Shown in pieces: positions 26,650 through 35,515 of a stretch of 64,000 nucleotides of DNA. This stretch comes from Bog-473 sp963763575 (GTDB lineage: Bacteria; Actinomycetota; Acidimicrobiia; Acidimicrobiales; RAAP-2): the NCBI GenBank assembly GCA_963763575.1, contig CAVXPD010000005.1, positions 124,001 to 188,000 on the forward strand. The letters run 5' to 3'. Below the pieces are notes generated by a model. The model saw only the letters and a list, made by a program, of their open reading frames with translations, did no database searches and was not told where the DNA came from. The translations under genes were made by a program, and so were the position numbers. Within the stretch, counting starts at the first letter, position 1. The number at the start of each line of letters is the position of its first letter.

Positions 26650-28170
26650 ATGGAAACCATCGTGCGGGATCTCATGACCTCGCCGGCCGTCACCTGCGCG
26701 GCCAGCGACACCCTGGCCGCGGCGGCGCAGACCATGCAGCAGGCCGAGACGGGCTCGGTCGTCGTCACCGACGACGGCAAGGTGGTCGGCATCCTCACCG
26801 AGCGCGACCTGCTGCGGGCGGCGGCCGCGGCCGCCGACCCGGACCACGAGCAGGTGCGGCTGTGGATGACGGCGCAGCCCGACGTGCTCGGCCCCGACGA
26901 GCGGGCCGACGCCGCCTGGGCGAGCTTGACCTCGCACCACTACCGGCACCTGCCGGTCGTCGAGGGCGAGCGGCTGATCGGCGTGGTGTCGCTACGCGAC
27001 CTGATGGGCGTGGCGCGCATCCGTCCGGCGGCCGAGACGAGCGGCGACGTGCCCGCCGGCCTCGAGGGCGTCGTGGTCGCCGAGACGACGATCGGCGACG
27101 TGCGCGGCCAGCAGGGCTTCTACCACTACCGGCAATACTCGGCCGTCGAACTCGCCGAGACGCGTTCACTCGAGGACGTGTGGCACCTCCTCTTCCGGGG
27201 CGAGCTGCCCGGGGCGGCCGAGTCGGCGGCCTTCGCGACCGAGGTGCGGCGGCGGCGCACTCTGCCGCCCGGGCTGAGCACCCTGCTGCCCGCGCTGTCC
27301 CGGCGCGGCGCCCCCCTCGACGTGTTGCGCACCGCGGTGTCGGTCCTCGGGGCCGAGCTGGGCTGGCGCCCGACCCACGACATCGGCGCAGACGAGCTGG
27401 CTGACCAGGCGCTGGAGCTGTGCGCGGTCGTGCCGACGATCTTGGCGGCGGCGCACCGGCAGCGGGCGGGCCTCGAGCCGGTGGAGCCCCGGGCCGACCT
27501 CGGCTTCGCCGCCAACTACCTCAACATGTTGACCGCGGCCGAGCCGAGCCCCGAGCACGCCCGGGCGATCGAGCAGTACATGATGCTCACGATCGACCAC
27601 GGCTTCAACGCGTCGACCTTCACCGCCCGCGTCGTGACCTCCACCGGCGCCGACCTCGCGGCGGCCATCGTGGCAGCCATCAGCGCATTGTCGGGACCGT
27701 TGCACGGCGGCGCACCGAGCCGCGCCCTCGACATGCTCGACGCCATCGGGACGGCCGACCGCGCCGAGGCCTACGTCCGGCACGCCGTCGAGAGCGGGGA
27801 CCGCATCATGGGGTTCGGCCACCGCGTCTACAAGACGGACGACCCGCGCTCGCTGCTGCTCCGTTCGGTGACCGAGCGGCTGGGCGGCGACCTCGTGGAG
27901 TTCTCGCAGTCGGTGGAGCGCACGACGGTGGACGTACTGGCCGAGCTGAAGCCGGGCCGCCAGCTCTATACCAACGTCGAGTTCTACGCCGGGGTGGTGA
28001 TGCACACCTGCGGCATCCCGCGCGAGATGTTCACCCCCACGTTCGCTGCGGGCCGGACCATCGGATGGTGCACCCACGTGATGGAGCAGGCGGCCCACAA
28101 CCGCCTGATCCGCCCCGCCGCCCGCTACGTCGGACCCCCGCCGCCCCAGCCCGTGCCCCCCGCCGCCTGA
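26650..28170 (+). CDS. Citrate synthase-family protein with N-terminal CBS domain pair
   Basis: 506 residues. Residues ~1-125 are two CBS motifs (VRDLMTSPAVTCAASDTL, VVGILTERDLL, HLPVVEGERLIGVVSLRDLM), which bind adenine nucleotides. The rest is citrate/2-methylcitrate synthase: His in GPLHGGAPS, His in MGFGHRVYKTDDPR. The third catalytic position is Glu in YTNVEFYAG where most citrate synthases have Asp. That is a known variant in actinobacterial relatives. This suggests adenylate-controlled carbon entry to the TCA or methylcitrate cycle (inference). The start is ATG 26650. Confidence 0.88.
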   Translation: METIVRDLMTSPAVTCAASDTLAAAAQTMQQAETGSVVVTDDGKVVGILTERDLLRAAAAAADPDHEQVRLWMTAQPDVLGPDERADAAWASLTSHHYRHLPVVEGERLIGVVSLRDLMGVARIRPAAETSGDVPAGLEGVVVAETTIGDVRGQQGFYHYRQYSAVELAETRSLEDVWHLLFRGELPGAAESAAFATEVRRRRTLPPGLSTLLPALSRRGAPLDVLRTAVSVLGAELGWRPTHDIGADELADQALELCAVVPTILAAAHRQRAGLEPVEPRADLGFAANYLNMLTAAEPSPEHARAIEQYMMLTIDHGFNASTFTARVVTSTGADLAAAIVAAISALSGPLHGGAPSRALDMLDAIGTADRAEAYVRHAVESGDRIMGFGHRVYKTDDPRSLLLRSVTERLGGDLVEFSQSVERTTVDVLAELKPGRQLYTNVEFYAGVVMHTCGIPREMFTPTFAAGRTIGWCTHVMEQAAHNRLIRPAARYVGPPPPQPVPPAA

Positions 28171-28327
28171 CCGTCGGCGCCTATGGGGTGGATCTCTCCA
28201 GAAATCCCCAACGGCAGAGACCCGGCTCGTATCCAAGGGCGACCGACGACCGGCGCCGGCCGACCCCTCAGGTGGAGGCCTTCGCCGGCACCCCGAGACG
28301 AGGCCCGCCGGCCGCATCTGGATAAAA

Positions 28328-28346
28328 CCTGACTAATCTGGTCAGG
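28328..28346 (+). promoter_or_regulatory. Inverted repeat CCTGAC-n7-GTCAGG covering a -10 box
   Basis: Perfect 6-bp arms separated by TAATCTG. The TAATCT inside the loop is a good -10 hexamer for the DUF4395 gene 40 bp downstream. A repressor bound here would block the promoter directly. The protein that binds it is unknown. Confidence 0.4.
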
Positions 28347-28384
28347 GTTAGGTCGTAACCCCGGCGCACACGGAGGAGCAGGTC

Positions 28385-28915
28385 ATGAGCAGACTCGCCG
28401 CGCGGAGCAGCTCCGGCCGCGGGCGGGCGCTCTTCTCGTTCCCCAACCCGGTGAACGAGGTCTCGGCCCGCCTCGTGGCCGCCGGCGTGCTCCTCATGGT
28501 GGTCGTGACGCTGGCCTTCGGCCTCGAGTGGGCGACCGCGGTGATCGCGTACGGCTTCGTGGCGCGGGTGCTGACCGGGCCGACCCTGAGCCCGCTGGGG
28601 CAACTGGTGACGCGGGTGATCACGCCGCGCCTTGGCCTGCCGGCGCGTCCGGTGGCCGGGCCACCCAAGCGCTTCGCCCAGGGCATGGGCGTCGCCTTCG
28701 CCGGCACCGCGCTCGTGCTGACGGTGCTCGGCTACTGGACGGCGGCCGAGGTGGTGCTGGCTCTGCTGGGCTGCGCCGCCCTACTCGAGTCGGCGTTCGC
28801 CATCTGTTTGGGTTGCACCACCTTCGCGCTGCTGATGCGGGCGGGCGTCATCCCAGAAGAGGTGTGCGAGCGCTGCAACGACATCTGGGCGACGACGCAG
28901 GGCGTCCCGGCCTAG
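28385..28915 (+). CDS. DUF4395 membrane protein
   Basis: 176 residues of the DUF4395 family, function unknown, often found beside rhodanese or thioredoxin-like genes. It has two hydrophobic stretches at ~28-60 and ~98-135. Conserved cysteine pairs ICLGCTTF (~140) and CERCND (~162) suggest redox or sulfur chemistry at the membrane. It opens with FSFPNPVNEVSARL, the family's usual N-terminal block. GGAGGAGCAGGTC precedes the ATG. No partner gene is adjacent here. It converges with the alcohol dehydrogenase. Confidence 0.82.
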   Translation: MSRLAARSSSGRGRALFSFPNPVNEVSARLVAAGVLLMVVVTLAFGLEWATAVIAYGFVARVLTGPTLSPLGQLVTRVITPRLGLPARPVAGPPKRFAQGMGVAFAGTALVLTVLGYWTAAEVVLALLGCAALLESAFAICLGCTTFALLMRAGVIPEEVCERCNDIWATTQGVPA

Positions 28916-28971
28916 CCGACGTCACTCGGGGGCCGAGCGGAACCTCGATCCACCCCCAAAGGGTTCGGCGT

Positions 28972-30084
28972 TCAGTCGTCGTACACCAGGACGCCGCGGA
29001 TGTTCTTGCCGTCGCGCATGTCCTGATAGCCCTGGTTGATGTCGCCCAGCTTGTACGTGCTGGTGACCATGGAGTCGAGGTCGAGCTGGCCGTCTCGATA
29101 GAGCTTGAGCAGCTTCGGGATGTCCGAATGGATATTGGCCGAGCCGAAGATGCTGCCCACCACCTGCTTCTCCATGATGGTCAGGTACATCAAGTTCATC
29201 GTCACGTCCATCTCGCGCATGGGGTGGATGTTGGTGACGACCACACGGCCCCGCTTTGCCGTCAGGTTCAAGATGGCGTCCATCATCGAGCCCTGCCCGA
29301 TGCCCATGGCGCAGATCACCTTGTCGCACATGTGGCCCCAGGTCTCCTGCTGGATGAGGGCGAACGCCTCCTCGACCGACGGGGCGACGTGGGTGGCTCC
29401 GAAGGTGGGGGCGAGGGTGCGCTTCAACTCGACGGGGTCGATGGCGAAGATCATCTCGGCCCCGGCCAGCCGGGCGCCCTGTAGCGCCGCTGCGCCGATG
29501 CCGCCGATGCCGATCACCGCGACATTGTCGCCGGGCTTGATCTCGGCGGCGTACACGGACGAACCCCACCCGGTGGTGACACCGCAGCCCACGAGGCAGG
29601 CCTTGTCGAGCGGGATGTCGTCGAGGATCTTCACGCAGGACGCCTCGTTCACCACGCTGTAGGGGGCGAAGGTGCCCAGACAGACCATGGTGCTCACGTC
29701 CTGCCCACGGGCGTGGTGACGGATGGTGCCATCCATCTGCCGGCCTGCCATGAGGACGGCGCCAGTGTCGCAGAGGTTGGAATGGCCGGTGGCGCACGAG
29801 GGGCATTTGCCGCAGGCCGGGATGAAGCCGAGCACCACGTGGTCGCCGGGCTTGAGCGACGTCACACCGGGACCGATCTCCTCGACGACTCCGGCTCCCT
29901 CGTGCCCCCCGATGACGGGGAGCGGCACCGGCATGTCGCCCGTGACGAGATGCTCGTCGGAATGGCACATCCCCGAGGCCGCGAGCCGGATGAGGACCTC
30001 CCCTGCCTTGGGCGGGTCGAGCTCGATGGGTTCCACGCTCCAATCGGCGTGGCGGTCCCACAAGACGGCGGCTTCGGTCTCCAC
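28972..30084 (-). CDS. NDMA-dependent-type zinc alcohol dehydrogenase
   Basis: 370 residues of the medium-chain dehydrogenase family, closest in form to the NDMA-dependent alcohol dehydrogenases with tightly bound NAD. Catalytic zinc ligands lie in ASGMCHSDEH and GGHEGAG. The structural zinc site is CGKCPSCATGHSNLC. The Rossmann fold reads VAVIGIGGIGAAAL. In actinobacteria these act with mycofactocin-linked electron carriers. No mycofactocin genes are in this window. GTG 30084 has GGGGAGGCACC directly upstream. Confidence 0.9.
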   Translation of the reverse strand: METEAAVLWDRHADWSVEPIELDPPKAGEVLIRLAASGMCHSDEHLVTGDMPVPLPVIGGHEGAGVVEEIGPGVTSLKPGDHVVLGFIPACGKCPSCATGHSNLCDTGAVLMAGRQMDGTIRHHARGQDVSTMVCLGTFAPYSVVNEASCVKILDDIPLDKACLVGCGVTTGWGSSVYAAEIKPGDNVAVIGIGGIGAAALQGARLAGAEMIFAIDPVELKRTLAPTFGATHVAPSVEEAFALIQQETWGHMCDKVICAMGIGQGSMMDAILNLTAKRGRVVVTNIHPMREMDVTMNLMYLTIMEKQVVGSIFGSANIHSDIPKLLKLYRDGQLDLDSMVTSTYKLGDINQGYQDMRDGKNIRGVLVYDD

Positions 30085-30209
30085 GGTGCCTCCCCAAGGT
30101 GCTGCGCGACGGCGCGCAGCGTACGCTACCGGCAGGGCAGAGGTCATGCGACACTGCTGAGGCAGCCACCAACGGCGGTGCCCGCGCCTCGAATCTGAGC
30201 GGCGGACCC

Positions 30210-30215
30210 TAGGGT
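30210..30215 (+). promoter_or_regulatory. -10 box TAGGGT for the MMPL gene (leaderless)
   Basis: TAGGGT ends seven bases before GTG 30223. No ribosome-binding site. Confidence 0.45.
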
Positions 30216-30222
30216 TCCGCGG

Positions 30223-32502
30223 GTGCTGTCGGTGATGCTGCGCGCCGCGGTGCGTTACCGCTGGCCCGTGGTGGGGTTCTGGCTCTCAGCCACGGTGCTC
30301 TCGGTCGTGCTGTTGCCCTCGTTGGCCAGCGTCGTGCGCAACGACACCGCGTCGTTCCTCCCGGCGAACGCGCCGAGCGTCGTGGCGTCCAACTTGGCCG
30401 CCCCCTTCGTGAACCCGAGTCAGGCCTCGGGCGTTCTCGTGGCGACCGACACCTCCGGCACGTTGACGCCCCAAGACCTCGCTGCCATACAGGCGGTGGA
30501 GGAACGCGCGCGACGGTCCCCACTGGTCGTGTCCATCAGCAAGGGAGCGGTTTCGGTCGACGACCAGGCCTACTCCGCCCAGGTGCGCTTCCGTGCGTTC
30601 ACCGAGGGCGGAGGGAAGTCGGGCCGCGCCGCGGTGAACGCCGTGCGGGCCGCAGTCGACGCGCAGCGCGATCCGCTGCTGTCGGTCCATCTCACAGGTT
30701 CACTGCCGATCCTCGTCGACCAGCAGGCAGCGGCGGCGCGCACCGAAGCCGTCGTGGTCGCCGGCACGATCCTCCTCATCATCATCCTGCTCGCGCTCGC
30801 GTTTCGTGCCGTGCTGGCACCGCTCGTCGCGCTGGCCCCAGCCGGGCTCGCCCTGGCGCTGGCCGGGCCGGTCATCGCCGAGTCGACCCACATCGGGGTG
30901 CAGATCTCCTCTCTGTTGCAGCTCCTGCTCACCGCGCTGGTACTGGGGGCCGGTACGGACTACGGCCTGTTCCTCCTGTTCCGCTACCGCGAGAACCTCG
31001 CGGCGGGCATGCCCGCCGACGACGCCATCGTGGCCGCGGGAGCCCGCGTGGGGACTTCGATCACCTTCTCCGCCTTGACCGTCATCTGCGCGCTGCTCAG
31101 CCTCCTCTTGGCGAGCTTCGGCCTCTACCGCGGCGTAGGCCCGGGGCTGGCCATTGGCATCGGCATCGTCCTGGTCGTCGAGCTCACGCTGTTGCCTGCC
31201 CTCCTCTCGATCGTCGGGCCCCGCTTGTTCTGGCCGTCGCGTGTCCGCAAGGACTCGACCGGCGCCGGTCTGTGGGGACGCATCGCCGGCCGTGTGGTCC
31301 GCCACCCGGTGCGCGCGCTCGTCGGCGGAGTGCTCGTCCTCTGCGGCCTCTCCGCCTTCGTGGTCGGGTACGCACCCTCGGGCTTCAACCCCGGGGCCGC
31401 CATCGCCGGCTCGGACTCGAGCATTGGCCAGACGGTGCTGGCCGACCACTTCGGCGAGATCGCCGTGGGCTCCACCGACATCGTCTTCCGGTTCCACACC
31501 TCGGTGTGGACCTCGCCTTCGCGCCTCGACCGCGCGGAGGACAGGCTCCGCAGCTCCGGGCTCTTCGCCACGGTGGTCGGCGCCCTCGACGCCGGCGGCC
31601 GCGACATCCCGACCTGGGCCGACGCCCTCCTCTACGCGGAGCTCGGGCCGCCACAGCGCTTGCCGCTGACGGACACGAAGACGTCCGACGGCGTCTCCGC
31701 CTCCCTTTACGACGCCTACCGGCTCGAGGAGCAGTACGTCACGGAGAGCGGCCAGACGGTCCTGTACCAGACCTCACTCAATGCCGGATCGGCGGGAAGC
31801 ACCGCAGCGATGCAGGCCGTCCCGTCGGTCCGCGCCGCGGTGTCGGCCGTCGCGCGATCGCTTGGGGCGACGCAATGGGGCGTGACCGGCCAGGCTCCTG
31901 GCGCGGCGGACGTCAGCACGATCTCGGGTCAGGACGTGGTGCGGATCCTCCCCGTGGTGGTGCTCGTGCTCGCCCTGCTCCTCGGCTTACTGCTGCGCAG
32001 CCTGGTGGCGCCCCTCTACCTGGTCGCCAGCGTCGTGCTCTCGTACACGGCGTCGCTCGGGCTCGCCGTGCTCATCTTCGTGAGGATCGGCGGGCAGCTC
32101 GGGATCAACTTCACGTTGCCCTTCTTCATGTTCGTCTTCATCATGGCGCTGGGCGAGGACTACAACATCCTGGTCATGAGCAGGATCAAGGAGGAGACGG
32201 CGCGGCGCCCCCTCCGGTCCTCCGTCCCGCGCGCGCTGTCGACGACCGGAACGACGGTCACCACCGCCGGGTTGATCCTCGCCGGCACGTTCGGGGTGCT
32301 CGCCCTCACGACCACCGGGCAGGTGCGCCAGATCGGCACGGGGCTGGCGCTCGGCATCCTCCTCGACACCTTCTTGGTACGGACGCTGCTCGTGCCGTCG
32401 ACGGTGGTCCTGCTCGGCGGCTGGAATTGGCGGCCGTTCCGGCCCTGGGCCGAGCCTTCGGCGGGGGGCGACGAGGCCGGGCGGGCAACCGAGCGCCGCT
32501 GA
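30223..32502 (+). CDS. MMPL-family RND transporter
   Basis: 759 residues, twelve predicted membrane helices in two RND repeats. The proton-relay motifs are GAGTDYGLFLLFRYRE at about residue 244 and its second-half counterpart ALGEDYNILVMSRIKEE at about 645. Two large periplasmic domains lie at ~35-165 and ~390-570. MmpL proteins export lipids, siderophores or drugs. The substrate is unknown. The acyl-CoA synthetase convergent downstream is consistent with a lipid cargo but does not show it. Confidence 0.9.
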   Translation: MLSVMLRAAVRYRWPVVGFWLSATVLSVVLLPSLASVVRNDTASFLPANAPSVVASNLAAPFVNPSQASGVLVATDTSGTLTPQDLAAIQAVEERARRSPLVVSISKGAVSVDDQAYSAQVRFRAFTEGGGKSGRAAVNAVRAAVDAQRDPLLSVHLTGSLPILVDQQAAAARTEAVVVAGTILLIIILLALAFRAVLAPLVALAPAGLALALAGPVIAESTHIGVQISSLLQLLLTALVLGAGTDYGLFLLFRYRENLAAGMPADDAIVAAGARVGTSITFSALTVICALLSLLLASFGLYRGVGPGLAIGIGIVLVVELTLLPALLSIVGPRLFWPSRVRKDSTGAGLWGRIAGRVVRHPVRALVGGVLVLCGLSAFVVGYAPSGFNPGAAIAGSDSSIGQTVLADHFGEIAVGSTDIVFRFHTSVWTSPSRLDRAEDRLRSSGLFATVVGALDAGGRDIPTWADALLYAELGPPQRLPLTDTKTSDGVSASLYDAYRLEEQYVTESGQTVLYQTSLNAGSAGSTAAMQAVPSVRAAVSAVARSLGATQWGVTGQAPGAADVSTISGQDVVRILPVVVLVLALLLGLLLRSLVAPLYLVASVVLSYTASLGLAVLIFVRIGGQLGINFTLPFFMFVFIMALGEDYNILVMSRIKEETARRPLRSSVPRALSTTGTTVTTAGLILAGTFGVLALTTTGQVRQIGTGLALGILLDTFLVRTLLVPSTVVLLGGWNWRPFRPWAEPSAGGDEAGRATERR

Positions 32503-32537
32503 CGGAGGCCCCGACGAGAGTCGGATGGTCGCTGATC

Positions 32538-34172
32538 TCAAGACAGGAGCTGCCGGCGACCCCAACGGCCGAACCCGGCCCGGAGGCGATCGGCGTCCTC
32601 ACCCGTCAAGCGCCGGTACTCGAGGGCCCGCCCCGGTCGCCACCAGACCGGGTCTGCGGTCTGCCAGCCGTCGGCGCGCAGCGCCTTTCGATCGAGCTTT
32701 CCGGTACCCGTCACCGGCAGGGCGTCGACCACACGCACGTAGGCGGGGGCCCACTTCGTTCCCAAGTCGGCCTCCGCCCTCAGGAAGGCGGCGAAGGCCT
32801 CCCCGCCGAACGCCCTCCCGGGTCTGAGCTCGAGGGCCGCCATGACCTGGTCCCCCGTGCGCGGGTCGGGCACGGCGAACACGACCACGGCCGCGACGTC
32901 GGGGTGCCTCCCCAGGATCGCCTCGACCGGGGCCGCCGCGAAGTTCTCACCGTCGACACGGAGCCAGTCGTCGCCCCGGCCGGCGAAGTAGAACGTGCCA
33001 TCGCCGTCCCGGTATCCGAGGTCGCCGCTCCAGAACCAACCGTTGCGTGTGCGCACGGCGTCGGCCTCGTCGTTGGCGTAGTAGCCCTCGAACGACCCGG
33101 TGGAGTCGCGGCGCACGATCTCGCCGATGGCCTCCGTGGGGTTGAGGAGCTCGCGCCCCGGGCCGAAACGGGCCCGGGCGCACTCCTCGCCGGTCTCGGG
33201 GTGCACGATGGCGACGTCAATTCCGTCGGGGGGTCGGCCCAGCGCATCTTCGGGCATGCCGGCGAACGGATTGATGGACACACCACCCTCGCTCGATGTG
33301 TAGCCCTCCACGACGTGGCAACCGAAGCGGCGCCGGAACTCCTTGCGGTCGCGAGCCGAAGCCTCGGCCCCGACGCAGAAGACGAGCGCGTTGTCGGAGT
33401 CCTGGTCCGTCGGGGGCTGGGCGAGGATGTAGGACAGCGCACGGCCCACATAGTTGAACGACGTGCAACCGTGCTGCCGGACGTCGTCGAGGAAGGACGA
33501 GGCGGAGAACTTTCGCTTGAGCACGACCCGGGCCCCGGCGCTCGCACCGGGGAAGAGGCTGCCCATGAGCGCGTTCAGGTGGAACATCGGCATGGAGCAG
33601 TACAGGACGTCCGCGTCCGTGTAGACCGCGGCCGCGCCCGCCATCATCCGGACGGCGCGCCCCTGAGAGACCCGCACGGCTTTCGGCGCACCCGTCGAGC
33701 CCGAGGTGTAGACGAGGAGAAGCAGGGCGTCGGCGCCGGGCAGCCGTTCGGGCAGCGGCGCGCCACGGTGGCGCTCCACCTCATCGATCCAGTCGCGCCC
33801 GTCGACGAGCCGAACCGGCGTCCCGACGTCGACCCCCTCCAGGAGGTGCACCTTCGTCGAGTCCGTCAGGACCACGCCACAGTTCGCGTGACGCAGGTCT
33901 CCTGCGAGCTCCTCGCCCCTGCGGGTGTCGTTGGCACCGACGATCACCGATCCGGACAGCGCGGCCGCGCCCAGTAGGAAGACGTACTCCGGGAGGTTGT
34001 CCAGCAGCACGCCGACGTGGCCGCGGTCGAGCCCCGAGGCACGCAAGAGCGCCGCCCTCGCGAGGCACTCCTCGACGACTTCGCCCCACGTCCACGTTCG
34101 GCCCTCGAAGACGAGCCCCACGCGGTCGTCGGCGACCCGGGCGGCGAGCAACTCGGCAATGGTCTCGGCCAT
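32538..34172 (-). CDS. Acyl-CoA synthetase (AMP-dependent ligase)
   Basis: 544 residues of the ANL superfamily. The P-loop-like YTSGSTGAPKAV (~155), VEGYTSSEGG (~275), WFWSGDLGYRDGDG (~375) and the C-terminal lysine motif VTGTGKLDRKAL (~505) are all present. It would adenylate a carboxylic acid and pass it to CoA. Fatty-acid chain length cannot be read. The start is ATG 34172. The frame stays open upstream but without a good start. It converges with the MMPL gene, 35 bp apart. Confidence 0.88.
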   Translation of the reverse strand: MAETIAELLAARVADDRVGLVFEGRTWTWGEVVEECLARAALLRASGLDRGHVGVLLDNLPEYVFLLGAAALSGSVIVGANDTRRGEELAGDLRHANCGVVLTDSTKVHLLEGVDVGTPVRLVDGRDWIDEVERHRGAPLPERLPGADALLLLVYTSGSTGAPKAVRVSQGRAVRMMAGAAAVYTDADVLYCSMPMFHLNALMGSLFPGASAGARVVLKRKFSASSFLDDVRQHGCTSFNYVGRALSYILAQPPTDQDSDNALVFCVGAEASARDRKEFRRRFGCHVVEGYTSSEGGVSINPFAGMPEDALGRPPDGIDVAIVHPETGEECARARFGPGRELLNPTEAIGEIVRRDSTGSFEGYYANDEADAVRTRNGWFWSGDLGYRDGDGTFYFAGRGDDWLRVDGENFAAAPVEAILGRHPDVAAVVVFAVPDPRTGDQVMAALELRPGRAFGGEAFAAFLRAEADLGTKWAPAYVRVVDALPVTGTGKLDRKALRADGWQTADPVWWRPGRALEYRRLTGEDADRLRAGFGRWGRRQLLS

Positions 34173-34556
34173 CGAGCCGATGTTGCCACAGGGCCTCGCT
34201 GGCGTTCGGCGGAAGCGCCTGGCCTTCCTCGCGCCCGAGCGCACACGGTTCAGACGGCGAGCCGTCACGACCGTCATGCGCGAAGGGTGGCGAATCGCTT
34301 TGATCGGCCCTGCGTGCGCGTCCGAGAGACGCGAAGTGCGCACGATGAAGGCATCGGTCGTGTGCCCATCTCCTTGCCGTCCGGCACGCTGATCGTCACG
34401 ACTCATCCAGCCCGGATGGTTGCCGCGATGCAACGGCGACCTGAGACCTCACCCGGCATGGGCGAGCCCGGCACCTCCCGGGGTGGGTGCCTTGAAACCC
34501 CAGTTCGTGCGCATTTACACTCGCCCCGCCAAGCACCTTGTGGGGGAACCGTGACG
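34173..34556. other. Intergenic region between acyl-CoA synthetase and SGNH hydrolase
   Basis: 384 bp without a credible gene. It contains the plus-strand promoter described at 34492. The acyl-CoA synthetase promoter must also lie here but is not obvious. Confidence 0.5.
34492..34521 (+). promoter_or_regulatory. Promoter TTGAAA-18-TACACT for the SGNH hydrolase
   Basis: -35 TTGAAA at 34492-34497, an 18-bp spacer and -10 TACACT at 34516-34521. The predicted start near 34528 leaves about 30 nt of leader with GTGGGGGAA as ribosome-binding site. Confidence 0.5.
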
Positions 34557-35414
34557 ATGCGAGGTTCTAAGTCGGACCGTAGCTGGCGGTCACTCGCGTG
34601 CGCGGCTCCGTTCTGTCTACTGGCTCAGTTGATGCTCTGGTGCCCCGCGGCCGCGTCGCAAACCGTGACACCGTCTCCGGGTGCGGAGTACGCAGCGATC
34701 GGCAGTTCGTACGCGGCCGGTTTTGGCATCCGGCCGCAAGAACCCGGGGCGGGGGCGTGCGGGCGCTCGCTGGTGGACTACCCCCACCTCGTTGCAGCCT
34801 CGCTGCACCTCAAACTCGACGACCTGAGCTGCGGGGGGGCGGTCATTGCCGACGTGCTTCGCAGGTCCCAAGGTGCAAACCCCCCGCAAATCGAGGCGGT
34901 GACTCCCCGGACGCGCCTGGTGACGATGACGATCGGTGGCAATGATGTCGACTACGTCGGCACGGCGATCGCATGTGGACAGCCTCACTCGACGTGCACG
35001 GCGACGGCGAACACGGCGCAGATCAACGCGGCCTTTCAAGCACTTCCGAACGCGCTGACCAGACTTGTTCAGGCCGTACGGACAAAGGCTCCCTCGGCCA
35101 CCATCGTCCTCGTCACCTACCCCCGGCTCGTTCCCCCCACCGCGTGCCCGGCCCTGCACTACACCCCGGCCGCAACGCGTCTCGTCGGTTCCATGGGTGC
35201 CCGACTGGAGCGGGTCTTCGTGACGGTGGCCAAAACGGACCACGTCCGACTGGCAGACCCCTACGTCCTCGGAGCGACGCACGGCCCCTGCGCCAGCGGT
35301 ACGAACAAATGGGTGGCGGGCCTGGTCGCCTCCAACGGCTTCGAATATCACCCGACTGCCGCCGGGCATCGGGAGATGGCCCATTTGGTCGAGCGGGCGC
35401 TGGGATCGTCGTAA
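34557..35414 (+). CDS. Secreted SGNH/GDSL hydrolase (esterase/lipase)
   Basis: 285 residues. A signal peptide (hydrophobic ~13-32, AAASQ cleavage) is followed by a Streptomyces-type SGNH hydrolase: block I AIGSSYAAGFG (nucleophile Ser), block III TIGGNDVDY, block V HPTAAGHREM (catalytic His). Cysteine pairs at GACGRS/LSCGG and in the centre suggest disulfides. The substrate is unknown. ATG 34557 is preferred over an in-frame GTG at 34551 by ribosome-binding-site spacing. Confidence 0.87.
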   Translation: MRGSKSDRSWRSLACAAPFCLLAQLMLWCPAAASQTVTPSPGAEYAAIGSSYAAGFGIRPQEPGAGACGRSLVDYPHLVAASLHLKLDDLSCGGAVIADVLRRSQGANPPQIEAVTPRTRLVTMTIGGNDVDYVGTAIACGQPHSTCTATANTAQINAAFQALPNALTRLVQAVRTKAPSATIVLVTYPRLVPPTACPALHYTPAATRLVGSMGARLERVFVTVAKTDHVRLADPYVLGATHGPCASGTNKWVAGLVASNGFEYHPTAAGHREMAHLVERALGSS

Positions 35415-35515
35415 ATCGCCAAACCCGCAGAGCCGGCCGCTCAGGCTCGCCGAGGAGTTGGGCGTCCTGGGGCCGCCCTTGACTTGCCGGAGAGCGCCTG
35501 TGGCGCCCCTCACAC

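Noticed and set aside
31272..33977. A 901-codon plus-strand frame across the MMPL and acyl-CoA synthetase genes
   Set aside because: Arg/Gly/His-rich shadow of two real genes, no domain motifs.
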